Source: JAEINY01 sp942490535 (GTDB lineage: Bacteria; Bacteroidota; Bacteroidia; Bacteroidales; Marinilabiliaceae). Taken from it: DNA of 64,000 bases. Shown piece by piece: positions 8,722 through 17,642 of this stretch. Below the pieces are notes generated by a model. The model was not told where the DNA came from and searched no databases. It saw only the letters and a program-made list of their open reading frames with translations. The DNA lies in NCBI GenBank assembly GCA_942490535.1, contig CALNXQ010000003.1:62001-126000 (forward strand), given 5' to 3'. Numbering within the stretch: the stretch's first letter is position 1; each line of letters opens with the position of its first letter. Position numbers and translations under genes: made by a program.

Positions 8722-9082
8722 GATGATTCAATTTAGGTATTCTGATATTTATCAAAAACAATCACAATAAATATAGTGGATTATCAGCATCAATTAATAC
8801 CACCTGGTGAATTCAATGGTTCTTTTTTATAAAATTCAAGACATCAATCCATCAGCACATCCACTGTTATACTTCATTAGTACACTGCAAATATAGAAAC
8901 GATATTTACTTTTCCAAATATTCTGATCAATTTTTAAGGTTTTATGGTACCTGCATTTACCAATCAGATATACCGCTCCCATTACGATATCCCATCGAAT
9001 AAACTGCTTAGTATTCTCTCCGTAATTAATAAATTATGCAGCATCCGAAATGGATTCTGCCAATCACTGACACCCCTTACAC
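8722..9082. other. Intergenic region upstream of the export operon
   Basis: A/T-rich 361-bp gap between the CpxP-like gene and the ABC ATPase gene. It contains the promoter described at 8888-8918 and a leader of about 165 bp. I see no hairpin with a T-run, so read-through from the sigma/anti-sigma/CpxP-like genes into the export operon is possible. A plus-strand frame of 200 codons starts at 8944 but lies antisense to the CpxP-like gene and has no family features. Confidence 0.6.
8888..8918 (-). promoter_or_regulatory. Bacteroidota-type promoter of the export operon
   Basis: On the minus strand TTTG (8918-8915) is followed by a 19-bp spacer and TATATTTG (8895-8888), an exact match to the Bacteroidota housekeeping form TTTG-N19-TAnnTTTG. 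It lies 167 bp before the ABC ATPase start. Confidence 0.7.
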
Positions 9083-9574
9083 TTATTGAGGCCCATGACC
9101 TCTCCTTCGTTTGTGATGTTTACTCACAAAATCCCGAAAAGCCTCATCCAATTTTTGTTGCTGCTCTAAAGAATAGCAGACTTTCCTTACAGCCTTATAG
9201 TGCGTACAATTCAGATACTCTATTTTTTGTTGGTTACCAACAATTTTCCCAACCAGATCGGCAACTACAGCTGTATCTTTCGCATCCGAAAAGGTATAAA
9301 ATGCCAACTCCTTTCGCAAGCTATCCACATTATCCTTCAAGGGTTCCAATAATCGGTAATAATCTTTTCTCAAACCACTTATCTGCTCAAACTGAATGGA
9401 ATCAATGCCGGCTTTTTCATTTAAAAACTGCCGCATGTGATTGGCGTACTCCTCTCGCGAAAACCGCCCTTTATCGCATCGATCACTTCTCGTCCACCAA
9501 ACACTTAATAACAGAACGTTACCCAACAAAAACAAACCCAGTATAATCCAGCAAAACTTGCAATTTCGTTTCAT
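9083..9574 (-). CDS. Spy/CpxP-like periplasmic protein
   Basis: Small envelope protein with an N-terminal membrane anchor or signal (residues about 9-26, WIILGLFLLGNVLLLSVWW) and an otherwise helical body: FSREEYANHMRQFLNEKAGIDSIQFEQI, then SLEQQQKLDEAFRDFV. This helical architecture with LTxxQ-like segments is that of Spy/CpxP/CnrX-type proteins, which sense or chaperone in the periplasm; in Bacteroidota such genes often follow an ECF sigma factor. The C-terminus is His/Arg-rich (HHKRRRGHGPQ). It is third in a trio with the ECF sigma and the membrane anti-sigma-like protein, 6 bp after the latter. A metal-sensing role is inference. Confidence 0.75.
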   Translation of the reverse strand: MKRNCKFCWIILGLFLLGNVLLLSVWWTRSDRCDKGRFSREEYANHMRQFLNEKAGIDSIQFEQISGLRKDYYRLLEPLKDNVDSLRKELAFYTFSDAKDTAVVADLVGKIVGNQQKIEYLNCTHYKAVRKVCYSLEQQQKLDEAFRDFVSKHHKRRRGHGPQ

Positions 9575-9580
9575 AACACT

Positions 9581-9949
9581 CTATTTTGTTTGACTCTCTT
9601 TCAATCGATTATCCGTATAATACTCATACCAATCAGCTGATTGATTAGTATTAAATTCATCCGACCAGGTTTCCACCACTTCAGTTTGAATCTGATCCGC
9701 TTTCAAACTACTAATCAAGACAACCAAGTTGGTTACAAAGAAAACGACCGCTACCGAAGCTGCGATTTTCAAGGTCATGCGGAGGTATTTTCCCATGGAA
9801 CCGCTATTCATATCCTCAACCCGATTCATCACCCGATTCACAAAATCATCGCCAGGAAGATAATTGGAAGGCACCAATGGCTCCTCCATAATGCATCGAA
9901 TCAACCTATCCCTATTTCGATTAACCTGTTTCATAATTCTCCTCTTCAA
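9581..9949 (-). CDS. Putative anti-sigma factor, single-pass membrane protein
   Basis: 122-aa protein with a cytoplasmic N-terminal part (RDRLIRCIMEEPLV, DDFVNRVMNRVE), one membrane segment at about residues 65-86 (IAASVAVVFFVTNLVVLISS) and a short periplasmic tail rich in Trp/Tyr/Asp. It lacks the HxxxCxxC zinc motif of ZAS anti-sigma factors. The role is inferred from position: it lies 37 bp after the ECF sigma gene and before the CpxP-like gene, a common Bacteroidota order. A start 15 bases inside (MKQVNRN) is equally possible. Confidence 0.65.
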   Translation of the reverse strand: MKRRIMKQVNRNRDRLIRCIMEEPLVPSNYLPGDDFVNRVMNRVEDMNSGSMGKYLRMTLKIAASVAVVFFVTNLVVLISSLKADQIQTEVVETWSDEFNTNQSADWYEYYTDNRLKESQTK

Positions 9950-9986
9950 TTCATTAGACGATCCTGTTCCAAAATTCCTGCTCTTT

Positions 9987-10562
9987 TCAAAAATTTTCTT
10001 GAAAACATTTTTCCAGAACTTCCTTTAGCCGTTTCTTGCCGCGCACCAACAATGACTCCACAGAAGAAACCGAGGTCCCCATGATTTCAGCTACTTCTTG
10101 CTGATTCAATTCATCCAGTTTGGATAAGGTAATCGCCAACTTCTGACGATCCGGCAGCTGTTCAATTCCCCAATGTAGAAGCCTTCGCCGCTCTTCAGCT
10201 TCCATTTGATCCGAAGCCAACGGAGCTTGTTCCAGGGGATGTCGCTCCAGTTCCACCTTTTCGAGATTCGTCACCAACCCTTTTCCGCGCTTTTGCCGGT
10301 TAGCGGACCGGATAAAATCCAGCGATTTATTAACCGAAAGCCGATACAACCAAGTGGATACCGCGGCATCCCCCCGGTAATTATCCACCGATTTGAAAAC
10401 TTCAATAAAAACCTCCTGGGCCAAATCTTCTGCATCCTCCACTTGATGCACCAATGATAAACAGATGTGCACAACTCGTTTATGATGCTTTTCCACCAAT
10501 TGGCGAAAGGCATCCACGTCTCCATTTCGAATACGTTTTATGATGAGTTGATCGTCTGTCAT
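9987..10562 (-). CDS. ECF-type RNA polymerase sigma factor
   Basis: Alternative sigma factor with region 2 (AFRQLVEKHHKRVVHICLSLV, DAEDLAQEVFIEVFKSV, STWLYRLSVNKSLD) and region 4 (LPDRQKLAITLSKLDELNQQEVAEIM, SSVESLLVRGKKRL). I chose ATG 10562 (MTDDQLIIKRI) because ECF proteins usually begin just before this helix; the longer frame from 10613 adds 17 residues. It heads the sigma/anti-sigma/CpxP-like trio and is divergent from the sensor kinase gene at 10771. It probably directs an envelope-stress regulon, which may include the export operon downstream, though that operon also has its own housekeeping promoter. Confidence 0.92.
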   Translation of the reverse strand: MTDDQLIIKRIRNGDVDAFRQLVEKHHKRVVHICLSLVHQVEDAEDLAQEVFIEVFKSVDNYRGDAAVSTWLYRLSVNKSLDFIRSANRQKRGKGLVTNLEKVELERHPLEQAPLASDQMEAEERRRLLHWGIEQLPDRQKLAITLSKLDELNQQEVAEIMGTSVSSVESLLVRGKKRLKEVLEKCFQENF

Positions 10563-10770
10563 TTTTGCAAATCTAACTGGTATGACGTTATTCTTTATAC
10601 AATCCTTCATCAATAAGTAAAAGAAATTGGACTTTTAGCCAAATCACTCACCGGCTGACAAGAGAAATATTCTTCGTATTCTAAAAACAAAAATCTTTTT
10701 ACTATTTTTAACATCCGTGTGATTCATAATTGATGATTGCACTCCAGACCAGACCTAATATTATTATACA

Positions 10771-13029
10771 ATGAATAGCAATCCCAATAGCTTTCAGCTA
10801 AAGAGTGCGTTCTTTTTAACACTACTCTGTTATTCAATAATGGCAAATGCCAACGAGTTCAAAGAAATTGTTGTGCTCAACTCCTATCATCCCGGCTTTA
10901 AATGGTCGACAGATATCACAAATGCCATTGAAGAATATTATAAAAAAGATGAAACCGTTCGCCTGTTCAATGAATTTATGGACAGCAAGCGTTTTCGTTC
11001 ACCCGATTATTTTGCACAATTAGAACAACTCCTTAAAATAAAATATACTGATTATCCGGTAGATGGTATTATTTGCGCTGATAATTATGCCTTTAATTTT
11101 TTCCTCAACCATGGCGCACAAATATGGGGGGACACCCCTGCTGTTTTTTGCGGCGTCAACAATATTAAAGACTATACACAACACCTGGATTCCCTTAAGC
11201 ATGCCGCTGTTATTGAACAAATTGATGTTTTACAAACGCTCAACATAATTAAAGCACTACAGCCCGATCTACAGGAAATTATTGTGATTTCAGACCACAC
11301 ACTGTCCGGACAGATTTTTGCCAAACAATTTCAAGACGCCGCGCAACAGTCGCTGGACCATATTAAATTCCGGTTTACCTCCTCTTTAGATCCCCAGCAA
11401 CTAAAGGCCGAATTAAAAGCCATATCGCCTGGTAACAAAGCCATTTACTTACTGAGTCTTTATACCAACCGATCCGGCATACCCCATGAAATGGTACGCG
11501 AGAGTCAATTTCTATTTGATGATATCCACATCCCCATATACAGCAATTGGGATTTTCTATTGGACGATTTAATTGTAGGCGGCCGATTAATAAAGGCCTA
11601 TGATCAAGGCTTTTTAGCGGCTCAATTAATGCAGCGAAAACTACAAAATCTTGCCACCCCTCTGTTCACCACTCCTCCCTATTATGATATTCTGGATTAT
11701 AACCAACTACAAAAACACCAAATAAAATACCGGAACAACTTAAGCCACATTAAAATAGTTAATCAACCCATATCCTTCATCCAGCGCTTTAAGAAAGAGC
11801 TAATCATTTTACTACTTGTGCTGATTGTACTAATTTTCATAATCTTACTCTTAACTACCGACATCATTAAGCGAAAACGCATCGAACTTGAGTTAGTAAA
11901 AAGCGAGCAACGATTGGAACTGGCCATGGAGGGAGCCAACGAAGGCTTGTGGGATACCGATTTAAATTCCTTCTATTTCAACGATCAATTTGCCAAATTA
12001 TTGGGCTATGAGAACGCAGAAGAACTTGACCTTACTTTTATCAATTGGGAAAAATATGTTGTTAAGGAGGATATCGATCAGTTACATGAAGCCTATGAAA
12101 TGCATGCCAGCAATAAACTGCCAACCTTTAAATGCGAAGTACGCCTCATTCTAAAGAACGATGAAACAGCTTGGTTTACGATTCACGGCAGAATCACCTC
12201 CATAACAGATGGTATACCGGCGCGCCTCACCGGGACGATGATTAATATTTCAGCACAAAAAGAATTTGAAGACCAGCTAAGAAAAGCCAAAGAAAAAGCA
12301 GAAGAAAGTGATCGTTTGAAGTCGTCTTTTTTGGCCAATATGTCCCATGAAATCCGAACCCCCATGAACGCCATTTTGGGCTTCACCGATCTCTTGACCA
12401 ATGGTGGTTTAGAACAGCAAGAACAGCAAGAGTATCTCAATTTAATAAAAAGCAGCGGAGAAAATCTACTTAGCCTGATTAATGACATTATAGACATCAG
12501 CAAAATTGAATCGGGAGAGATGTCCATTAACAATGGAGAGTTTGATCTTCATGAATTACTTACAGAACTAGTAGGCGTTGGTAATAGCCTTGTAAAAACC
12601 AGGAAGAAAAACATCATCATCCGTCTAAAAAAAGAGGTTAAAAATAAAACGTTATTGATGCAGTCCGATTCAGTGCGTATTTATCAAGTCTTACTGAATC
12701 TGCTTTCCAATGCCATAAAATTTACCGAAAACGGCTTTATTGATATCCGTTACACCATTGTCAACCATCGTCAAATTAAACTGATTGTAAAAGATACGGG
12801 TCCGGGTATTTCAAAAAAAAATCAACAGGTCATATTTGACCGATTTCGACAAATCGATGAATCAACAGTAAAAAAACATGGCGGTACCGGCTTAGGATTA
12901 TCAATCACAAAAAGCATTGTACAGCTGTTAGGAGGAACTGTGACCATACGCTCGGAAATAGGAGAAGGTGCTGAATTCATTGTAAATATCCCTTGCAAGA
13001 TCAGTATACCTACTGCAGCTATTCTATAA
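10771..13029 (+). CDS. Sensor histidine kinase with periplasmic ABC-substrate-binding-like domain and PAS
   Basis: Membrane sensor kinase. A signal peptide (about 1-27) precedes an ABC_sub_bind-like periplasmic domain (residues about 30-330, starting VVLNSYHPGFKWS). One membrane segment lies at about 342-366, then a PAS_3-type domain (ELAMEGANEGLWDTDL to about residue 495), a HisKA domain with H-box NMSHEIRTPMN near residue 525, and HATPase_c with NAIKFT, DTGPGI and GGTGLGLSI. There is no receiver domain, so the partner response regulator must be elsewhere. The periplasmic domain suggests sensing of a small ligand. It is divergent from the ECF sigma gene. Confidence 0.92.
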   Translation: MNSNPNSFQLKSAFFLTLLCYSIMANANEFKEIVVLNSYHPGFKWSTDITNAIEEYYKKDETVRLFNEFMDSKRFRSPDYFAQLEQLLKIKYTDYPVDGIICADNYAFNFFLNHGAQIWGDTPAVFCGVNNIKDYTQHLDSLKHAAVIEQIDVLQTLNIIKALQPDLQEIIVISDHTLSGQIFAKQFQDAAQQSLDHIKFRFTSSLDPQQLKAELKAISPGNKAIYLLSLYTNRSGIPHEMVRESQFLFDDIHIPIYSNWDFLLDDLIVGGRLIKAYDQGFLAAQLMQRKLQNLATPLFTTPPYYDILDYNQLQKHQIKYRNNLSHIKIVNQPISFIQRFKKELIILLLVLIVLIFIILLLTTDIIKRKRIELELVKSEQRLELAMEGANEGLWDTDLNSFYFNDQFAKLLGYENAEELDLTFINWEKYVVKEDIDQLHEAYEMHASNKLPTFKCEVRLILKNDETAWFTIHGRITSITDGIPARLTGTMINISAQKEFEDQLRKAKEKAEESDRLKSSFLANMSHEIRTPMNAILGFTDLLTNGGLEQQEQQEYLNLIKSSGENLLSLINDIIDISKIESGEMSINNGEFDLHELLTELVGVGNSLVKTRKKNIIIRLKKEVKNKTLLMQSDSVRIYQVLLNLLSNAIKFTENGFIDIRYTIVNHRQIKLIVKDTGPGISKKNQQVIFDRFRQIDESTVKKHGGTGLGLSITKSIVQLLGGTVTIRSEIGEGAEFIVNIPCKISIPTAAIL

Positions 13030-13089
13030 TCGCAGGTATCCGACGACAATTTTGAAGGCTTTAGACACAGCTGACAGAAGAGCTTTTTA

Positions 13090-13097
13090 TATCTTTG
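13090..13097 (+). promoter_or_regulatory. TAnnTTTG -7 element before rsmE
   Basis: TATCTTTG ends 19 bp before the rsmE ATG at 13117. No clear TTTG -33 box is found at the expected distance, so this is only a half-supported promoter. Confidence 0.4.
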
Positions 13098-13116
13098 CAT
13101 TTAAAATATTGCATTA

Positions 13117-13812
13117 ATGGAGCTTTTTTACGACCCTCAATTTGCCGGAACCGGACGCTTAAATGAAGCAGAAAGTAAACACTGCATCAATGTTTTAAGA
13201 CACAAACTGGATGATATCATAACCGTAACCAATGGAAAAGGAAGCTTTTTCGAATGTCAAATAACCTCTGCACACCCTAAACGGTGCGAGTTGAACCTTT
13301 TGTCTCATACCACCGAAAAGGAGCGCCCTTTTAAGCTTCACCTCGCCGTAGCCCCTACTAAAAGCTCAGACCGGTTGGAGTGGTTACTGGAGAAAGCCGT
13401 TGAACTGGGTGTGGATGAAATCACTCTGCTGCAATGCCATCATTCAGAACGAAAAAAAGTGAGACCTGAACGCATTGAAAAAGTAGTTATTGCGGCTATG
13501 AAACAATCACTAAAGGCACGCCTCCCAAAAATCAATCCACTTACCCCGTTCAAAACATTCATTAAAGAAACCGGCGACTACCAACCTTTTATTGCCCATT
13601 GCCATGCAAGCACTAAAGAACCGTTAAAAAAATGCTATGCACCCAACACCAATGCACTCGTTTGTATCGGTCCCGAAGGCGATTTCTCAGAGCAAGAAGT
13701 GGCAGATGCTATGGCACTTGGATTTACCTCAGTATCTTTGGGCGACAGTCGCTTGCGAACTGAAACGGCAGGACTCATTGCCTGCCATACCATTCATCTT
13801 TTCAATGATTGA
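13117..13812 (+). CDS. rsmE: 16S rRNA (uracil1498-N3)-methyltransferase RsmE
   Basis: SPOUT-class enzyme that methylates N3 of U1498 in 16S rRNA using S-adenosylmethionine. Visible family motifs: an N-terminal PUA-like domain (HCINVLRHKLDDIITVTNGKG), then KSSDRLEWLLEKAVELGVDEI, and the SAM-binding trefoil knot with CIGPEGDFSEQEV and LGDSRLRTETAG. Length of 231 aa is normal. Its stop codon overlaps or abuts the start region of the downstream peptidase gene, so the two are probably co-transcribed. Confidence 0.97.
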   Translation: MELFYDPQFAGTGRLNEAESKHCINVLRHKLDDIITVTNGKGSFFECQITSAHPKRCELNLLSHTTEKERPFKLHLAVAPTKSSDRLEWLLEKAVELGVDEITLLQCHHSERKKVRPERIEKVVIAAMKQSLKARLPKINPLTPFKTFIKETGDYQPFIAHCHASTKEPLKKCYAPNTNALVCIGPEGDFSEQEVADAMALGFTSVSLGDSRLRTETAGLIACHTIHLFND

Positions 13813-13814
13813 TA

Positions 13815-15134
13815 ATGGTTGGAATTTTAGCGTTTATTTTTGGGATGAGCCTGGGAGGCATTATCATCCTTATTGAATATAGAAAATACCAACAATCAGA
13901 AATAGGCTCTAAAAAACAAGCCATAAAACCACTTAACTGGAAACTGGCCACTCAAATACTGGAAGCTGAATTCAGCTATTTCCAACAGCTTCCTGAGTCC
14001 CTAAAAACTGATTTCATTTCCCGCACCCTTCAATTCATGCGGCAAATCAAGTGGGTTTCACCAGAGAATAAAACCATTGATAAACGCAAAAAAATATTAA
14101 TCTCAGCTTCGGCAGCTCAGCTTACCTTTGGTCTTCCGCGCGTTCATTTCGGCTTCTTCAAACAAATAATCATCTATGACGATATTTATTACAATAAACA
14201 CACAAAGCATTATCACAAAGGTGAAGTGAATCAACATGGCTCCATTGTTCTTTCCTGGAAAGATTTCGAATTGGGGTATGCCAATCCAACAGATCGTATC
14301 AATCTGGGCTTACACGAGATGGCCCACGCCTTAGACTTAGCAATTTTCCTGGCGCAAGGAAGAAAGTATTATTTACGACGGCTCATGGAGCATTTTCAGA
14401 AGACAGCATTTACTGAATTCCTCAAATTAAAAAATGCCCAATCCGATGCGCTCAGAGCCTACGGAGGAACAAATATACGTGAATTCTTTTCGGTGGCAGT
14501 AGAGCATTTCTTTGAAGATCCGGAACACTTCAGTCGTACCTTGCCCGATCTCTACCTGGAGATGTGCCGGTTACTCAATCAGGATCCGGTCAACAAAATT
14601 CCCCGTGGTTACCAACCACCTATGGCGTTCCAGCATTCGAATACGGTATCAGACACGCTCTATAACATGATGCCACCACAAATCAATTTGAAACCATCGT
14701 GGCGCATTGGCATACCACTCTTTTTTATATCCATCATTTATTGGCTGGCCGTTCCTGTCATCTTAAAAGCAACGGCTGTTACCAACCTGAATCTAATAAT
14801 CAGCGCGGTCTTTTTTATCTTTGCGGGAAGTCTGTATGCCAACATCAAAGGACATCGCATTAAAACCATAGATGGTTTTTTAATCATCCAACCAAACTGG
14901 TTTTCTAAGCGCTTTCAAAGTATTAACCTGAAAAACATTCTTTACGTCGAACTCACAAATGAATTATATGCTTACACCATTACCACTATCTTTTTCGATG
15001 ACAAAAACATGAAAGAACAGCAGCTTTCACTCTACTGCTCATCAAGCAAAATCAGACAACTGGAAAAAATATTGATGCAAAGCAATGTGATGGTCAAACA
15101 CAACAACCGGTGGGTACAAAAAGAAAAGCGGTAA
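13815..15134 (+). CDS. MtfA-like (M90) zinc peptidase with C-terminal membrane and PH-like region
   Basis: Putative zinc metallopeptidase. An N-terminal membrane segment (residues about 2-22) precedes an M90/MtfA-type catalytic region with LGLHEMAHALD (HEMAH at 167-171) and the later EFFSVAVEHFFEDPE segment, which fits the third ligand Glu of the family. MtfA itself is about 265 aa; this protein is 439 aa and adds two membrane helices (about residues 300-345) and a last section (HRIKTIDGFLIIQ onwards) resembling bacterial PH-like domains. ATG 13815 is preferred over the in-frame TTG at 13809. It starts 2 bp after the rsmE stop. MtfA in E. coli acts on the Mlc glucose regulator; whether that applies here is unknown. 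Confidence 0.8.
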   Translation: MVGILAFIFGMSLGGIIILIEYRKYQQSEIGSKKQAIKPLNWKLATQILEAEFSYFQQLPESLKTDFISRTLQFMRQIKWVSPENKTIDKRKKILISASAAQLTFGLPRVHFGFFKQIIIYDDIYYNKHTKHYHKGEVNQHGSIVLSWKDFELGYANPTDRINLGLHEMAHALDLAIFLAQGRKYYLRRLMEHFQKTAFTEFLKLKNAQSDALRAYGGTNIREFFSVAVEHFFEDPEHFSRTLPDLYLEMCRLLNQDPVNKIPRGYQPPMAFQHSNTVSDTLYNMMPPQINLKPSWRIGIPLFFISIIYWLAVPVILKATAVTNLNLIISAVFFIFAGSLYANIKGHRIKTIDGFLIIQPNWFSKRFQSINLKNILYVELTNELYAYTITTIFFDDKNMKEQQLSLYCSSSKIRQLEKILMQSNVMVKHNNRWVQKEKR

Positions 15135-15136
15135 AA

Positions 15137-15158
15137 AGCCGTAACCTATCTACCGGCT
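15137..15158 (-). terminator. Short intrinsic terminator after the Rrf2 gene
   Basis: On the minus strand AGCCG (15158-15154) and CGGCT (15141-15137) form a short stem followed by TTTTT. It overlaps the last bases of the Rrf2 stop codon. The stem is only 5 bp, so strength is doubtful. Confidence 0.45.
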
Positions 15159-15555
15159 AGAGGTACTCAGCTAAAGTATGGTTTTCCATGTATTCTTTAA
15201 ACTCCTTTGTCATATTATGAGATAAATCGCCCAGCAAGCATCCGCCAAAAGGACATTTGGCTTTATCACCCGGACAATTCTGAATGGTAATCCTACCTTC
15301 AATCGCCTCATAAATAGCTAACAAAGTAATGTCATTAGGATCTTGTTTGAGGATAAAACCACCACTTGGTCCCCTATTGGAAGCCACGAAATTTTCTTTG
15401 GCCAATCGCTGCATCACTTTTGCCACATGATGCTTTGAACTATCGATAAACTCAGAAATTTTACCTACGTTCAGCTTTTCATCTGTTCTGGCAATCAACA
15501 CCATGGCATGCAGCGCAATGGATGCAGCCTCAGACAGCGTTACAATTTTAGACAT
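15157..15555 (-). CDS. Rrf2-family transcriptional regulator with Fe-S-type cysteines
   Basis: Winged-helix regulator of the IscR/NsrR/RirA family. The DNA-binding helices are around residues 28-66 (VGKISEFIDSSKHHVAKVMQRLAKENFVAS, RGPSGGF wing). Three cysteines at 94, 101 and 106 (CPGDKAKCPFGGC) occupy the cluster-binding loop of the family, so it probably senses nitric oxide, oxygen or iron-sulfur status. The gene stands alone, convergent with the MtfA-like gene and downstream of the PPi-phosphofructokinase terminator. Its targets cannot be read from the sequence. Confidence 0.92.
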   Translation of the reverse strand: MSKIVTLSEAASIALHAMVLIARTDEKLNVGKISEFIDSSKHHVAKVMQRLAKENFVASNRGPSGGFILKQDPNDITLLAIYEAIEGRITIQNCPGDKAKCPFGGCLLGDLSHNMTKEFKEYMENHTLAEYL

Positions 15556-15583
15556 AATTCAGTAATATAGGATATTGAATACT

Positions 15584-15591
15584 CAAATATA
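15584..15591 (-). promoter_or_regulatory. TATATTTG -7 element of the Rrf2 gene
   Basis: On the minus strand TATATTTG lies 29 bp before the Rrf2 start. No matching TTTG is present 19 bp upstream. Confidence 0.4.
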
Positions 15592-15609
15592 ATATTGCAC
15601 GAAAATATA

Positions 15610-15637
15610 AAAAAAACCCGTAACAAACTGTTACGGG
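15610..15637 (-). terminator. Intrinsic terminator of the PPi-phosphofructokinase gene
   Basis: Perfect 8-bp arms CCCGTAAC (15617-15624) and GTTACGGG (15630-15637) with a 5-base loop, followed on the minus strand by a T-run of at least seven bases. It lies 20 bp after the stop of the gene at 15658. Confidence 0.9.
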
Positions 15638-15657
15638 TGTCAACAAAAGTGTTGTTC

Positions 15658-17304
15658 TTATTTTTCTTGCTCGTATTTTAACGTCCTGGTAGGTAAATCA
15701 CACACCTCAGTTGGACCAAAATACTGAATTGGGCCCGGGTAAATATACTGGGTATTGATCGCCCACTCTTCGCGATTATCAGCAAATTTACGGAATGGTG
15801 CATCATTTAATTTCACCAAAGCCTTTTGAATCACAGGCTTCATTTTACCATGACGACGTTCCATGTTCATCATCATCGTCACCGGTACTCCCCCAGCGAT
15901 CCACTCATCAGCAGAAGCAGTTAAGTTTCGCACAGAAGCCATATAACCTGTTTTGCCTTCTCCAATCAACATGGAAGCCGTACATCCTAATGAGTAGCAG
16001 TAATCAGCATCGAAGTTTGATGGAGCAGCACAACGTCCTTCATACCCAAAAAAGTGAGGTTGTCCTTTGAATTTACCATTGAACTCACCCGCCTTTTTCA
16101 TGGTTTTCAACTTGGCCTTCACCATGTCGATCAACAACTTCTCAGTTTCAATCAAAGACACTTGCACATTACCGTGTGGATCACGATCCAACATCAACTG
16201 ATTAGCAATTGAATTAGGCAGTGAAATAAAAACTTCACGCGACTCTTCCGATAATTTTTCAGCAACAAACTCTCTCTTCTCTTTATTGCTTTCCAAATTG
16301 GTAACAGCCTCTTCATGATGCGCCAACATATCATTCAATTCCGAGATTAACTTTTTCATGGCTGGAATAAATTCAACCAATCCTTCAGGAATCAACACGG
16401 TTCCGAAGTTATCCCCATTTTCAGCACGCTTGGCAACAATGTTCGCCACATAAGTTACTACATCATCTAAGGTTTGCTGTTTGGCTTCCACCTCTTCTGA
16501 AATAATGGTAACATTAGGCTGCGTTTGCAAAGCACACTCCAAACCAATGTGAGAAGCAGAACGCCCCATCAATTTAATAAAGTGCCAATATTTTTTGGCT
16601 GAGTTGGCATCCCGCTGAATATTACCAATCAACTCACTATATACTTTACAAGCCGTATCAAAACCAAATGAAGTTTCAATCATTTCGTTTTTAAGGTCAC
16701 CATCAATGGTTTTAGGCACCCCAATTACTTGCACGCCAGCTTCTTTTTCTTTGTAATACTCAGCCAATACACAAGCATTGGTATTGGAATCATCGCCTCC
16801 AATAATCACCAAAGCAGTAATATTTAAAGCCTTACAATTTGCCAAACCTTGCTCATACTGCTCTTCTTCTTCCAGTTTAGTACGGCCAGACCCAATGATA
16901 TCGAAACCACCAGTATTGCGATAATGATCTACCAAATCAGCAGTCATTTCGATGTACTGGTTATCCACCAATCCACCAGGACCACCCAAAAAACCGTATA
17001 ATTTATTTTCAGGATTCAATTTTTTTAAACCATCAAACAAACCTGAAATAACATTGTGACCGCCCGGAGCTTGCCCCCCTGACAAAATCACCCCAACATT
17101 CATTGCTGGTTTCTCTGTAGCCTCACCTGCCTCGAAACTCAGTACCGGCATACCATAAGTATGGGGAAACATCTTTTCGATCTCCGCCTGATCAGCTACC
17201 GATTCCGTTTTCTTTCCTTCAACAACTTTAACAGTTCCCATCAACGACTTAGGCATTTTAGGAACATAGCTTTCTCTTGCTATTTGAAGCGCACTTTTAA
17301 TCAT
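15658..17304 (-). CDS. pfp: Diphosphate-fructose-6-phosphate 1-phosphotransferase, long (plant-like) form
   Basis: Reversible phosphofructokinase that uses pyrophosphate in place of ATP. The N-terminal loop has GVILSGGQAPGGHN; IGGDDSN (about residues 168-174) carries Asp where ATP enzymes have Gly, and GVPKTIDGD (about 194-202) carries Lys, the pair of residues that marks PPi use. MGRSASHIGLE and PHFFGYEGR are further family motifs. At 548 aa it belongs to the long clade with an inserted helical region, as in many Bacteroidota and plants. It has its own terminator and is divergent from a second PPi-type enzyme at 17643. Confidence 0.95.
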   Translation of the reverse strand: MIKSALQIARESYVPKMPKSLMGTVKVVEGKKTESVADQAEIEKMFPHTYGMPVLSFEAGEATEKPAMNVGVILSGGQAPGGHNVISGLFDGLKKLNPENKLYGFLGGPGGLVDNQYIEMTADLVDHYRNTGGFDIIGSGRTKLEEEEQYEQGLANCKALNITALVIIGGDDSNTNACVLAEYYKEKEAGVQVIGVPKTIDGDLKNEMIETSFGFDTACKVYSELIGNIQRDANSAKKYWHFIKLMGRSASHIGLECALQTQPNVTIISEEVEAKQQTLDDVVTYVANIVAKRAENGDNFGTVLIPEGLVEFIPAMKKLISELNDMLAHHEEAVTNLESNKEKREFVAEKLSEESREVFISLPNSIANQLMLDRDPHGNVQVSLIETEKLLIDMVKAKLKTMKKAGEFNGKFKGQPHFFGYEGRCAAPSNFDADYCYSLGCTASMLIGEGKTGYMASVRNLTASADEWIAGGVPVTMMMNMERRHGKMKPVIQKALVKLNDAPFRKFADNREEWAINTQYIYPGPIQYFGPTEVCDLPTRTLKYEQEK

Positions 17305-17642
17305 CTCTCTTAGCGTTTATATTTTCAAACTTGGGTTATTTCTTTAACAGAATTTCAGACAACTAAGGTCTGAAAAAAGACATGCAAATTTGCTGATATT
17401 TTTTCAAAATAGAAAAAATACCCCCTGATAATTTACAATTATTAACTAATTTATACCGTTTATTTATAGAAGGATAACAATTAATCCATTCTACTTAACA
17501 TTTACATTTAACTTCATTATTAATTGGGATATAAACATGTCATCTGTCATTAAAAATGATTAAATTTGGTCATATAGCTCACACTCCGGCAAAAAGATGA
17601 TAGCATATACTCTATTCCAACTACAAAATAAAACCTACAGCC
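17305..17642. other. Divergent promoter region between the two phosphofructokinase genes
   Basis: 338-bp A/T-rich region. It holds an inverted repeat TTTCAGAC (17353-17360) / GTCTGAAA (17368-17375), placed 49 bp before the leftward gene, and TAAATTTG (17561-17568), a -7-like element 75 bp before the rightward gene. The inverted repeat could be an operator or a leader hairpin. No open frame of note. Confidence 0.5.

Noticed and set aside
8944..9546. 200-codon open frame on the plus strand
   Set aside because: It lies antisense to the CpxP-like gene (9083-9574), has no family features and its composition follows the complementary codons.
12183..12533. 116-codon minus-strand frame in the sensor kinase gene
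   Set aside because: Antisense shadow; the kinase reading is unambiguous.
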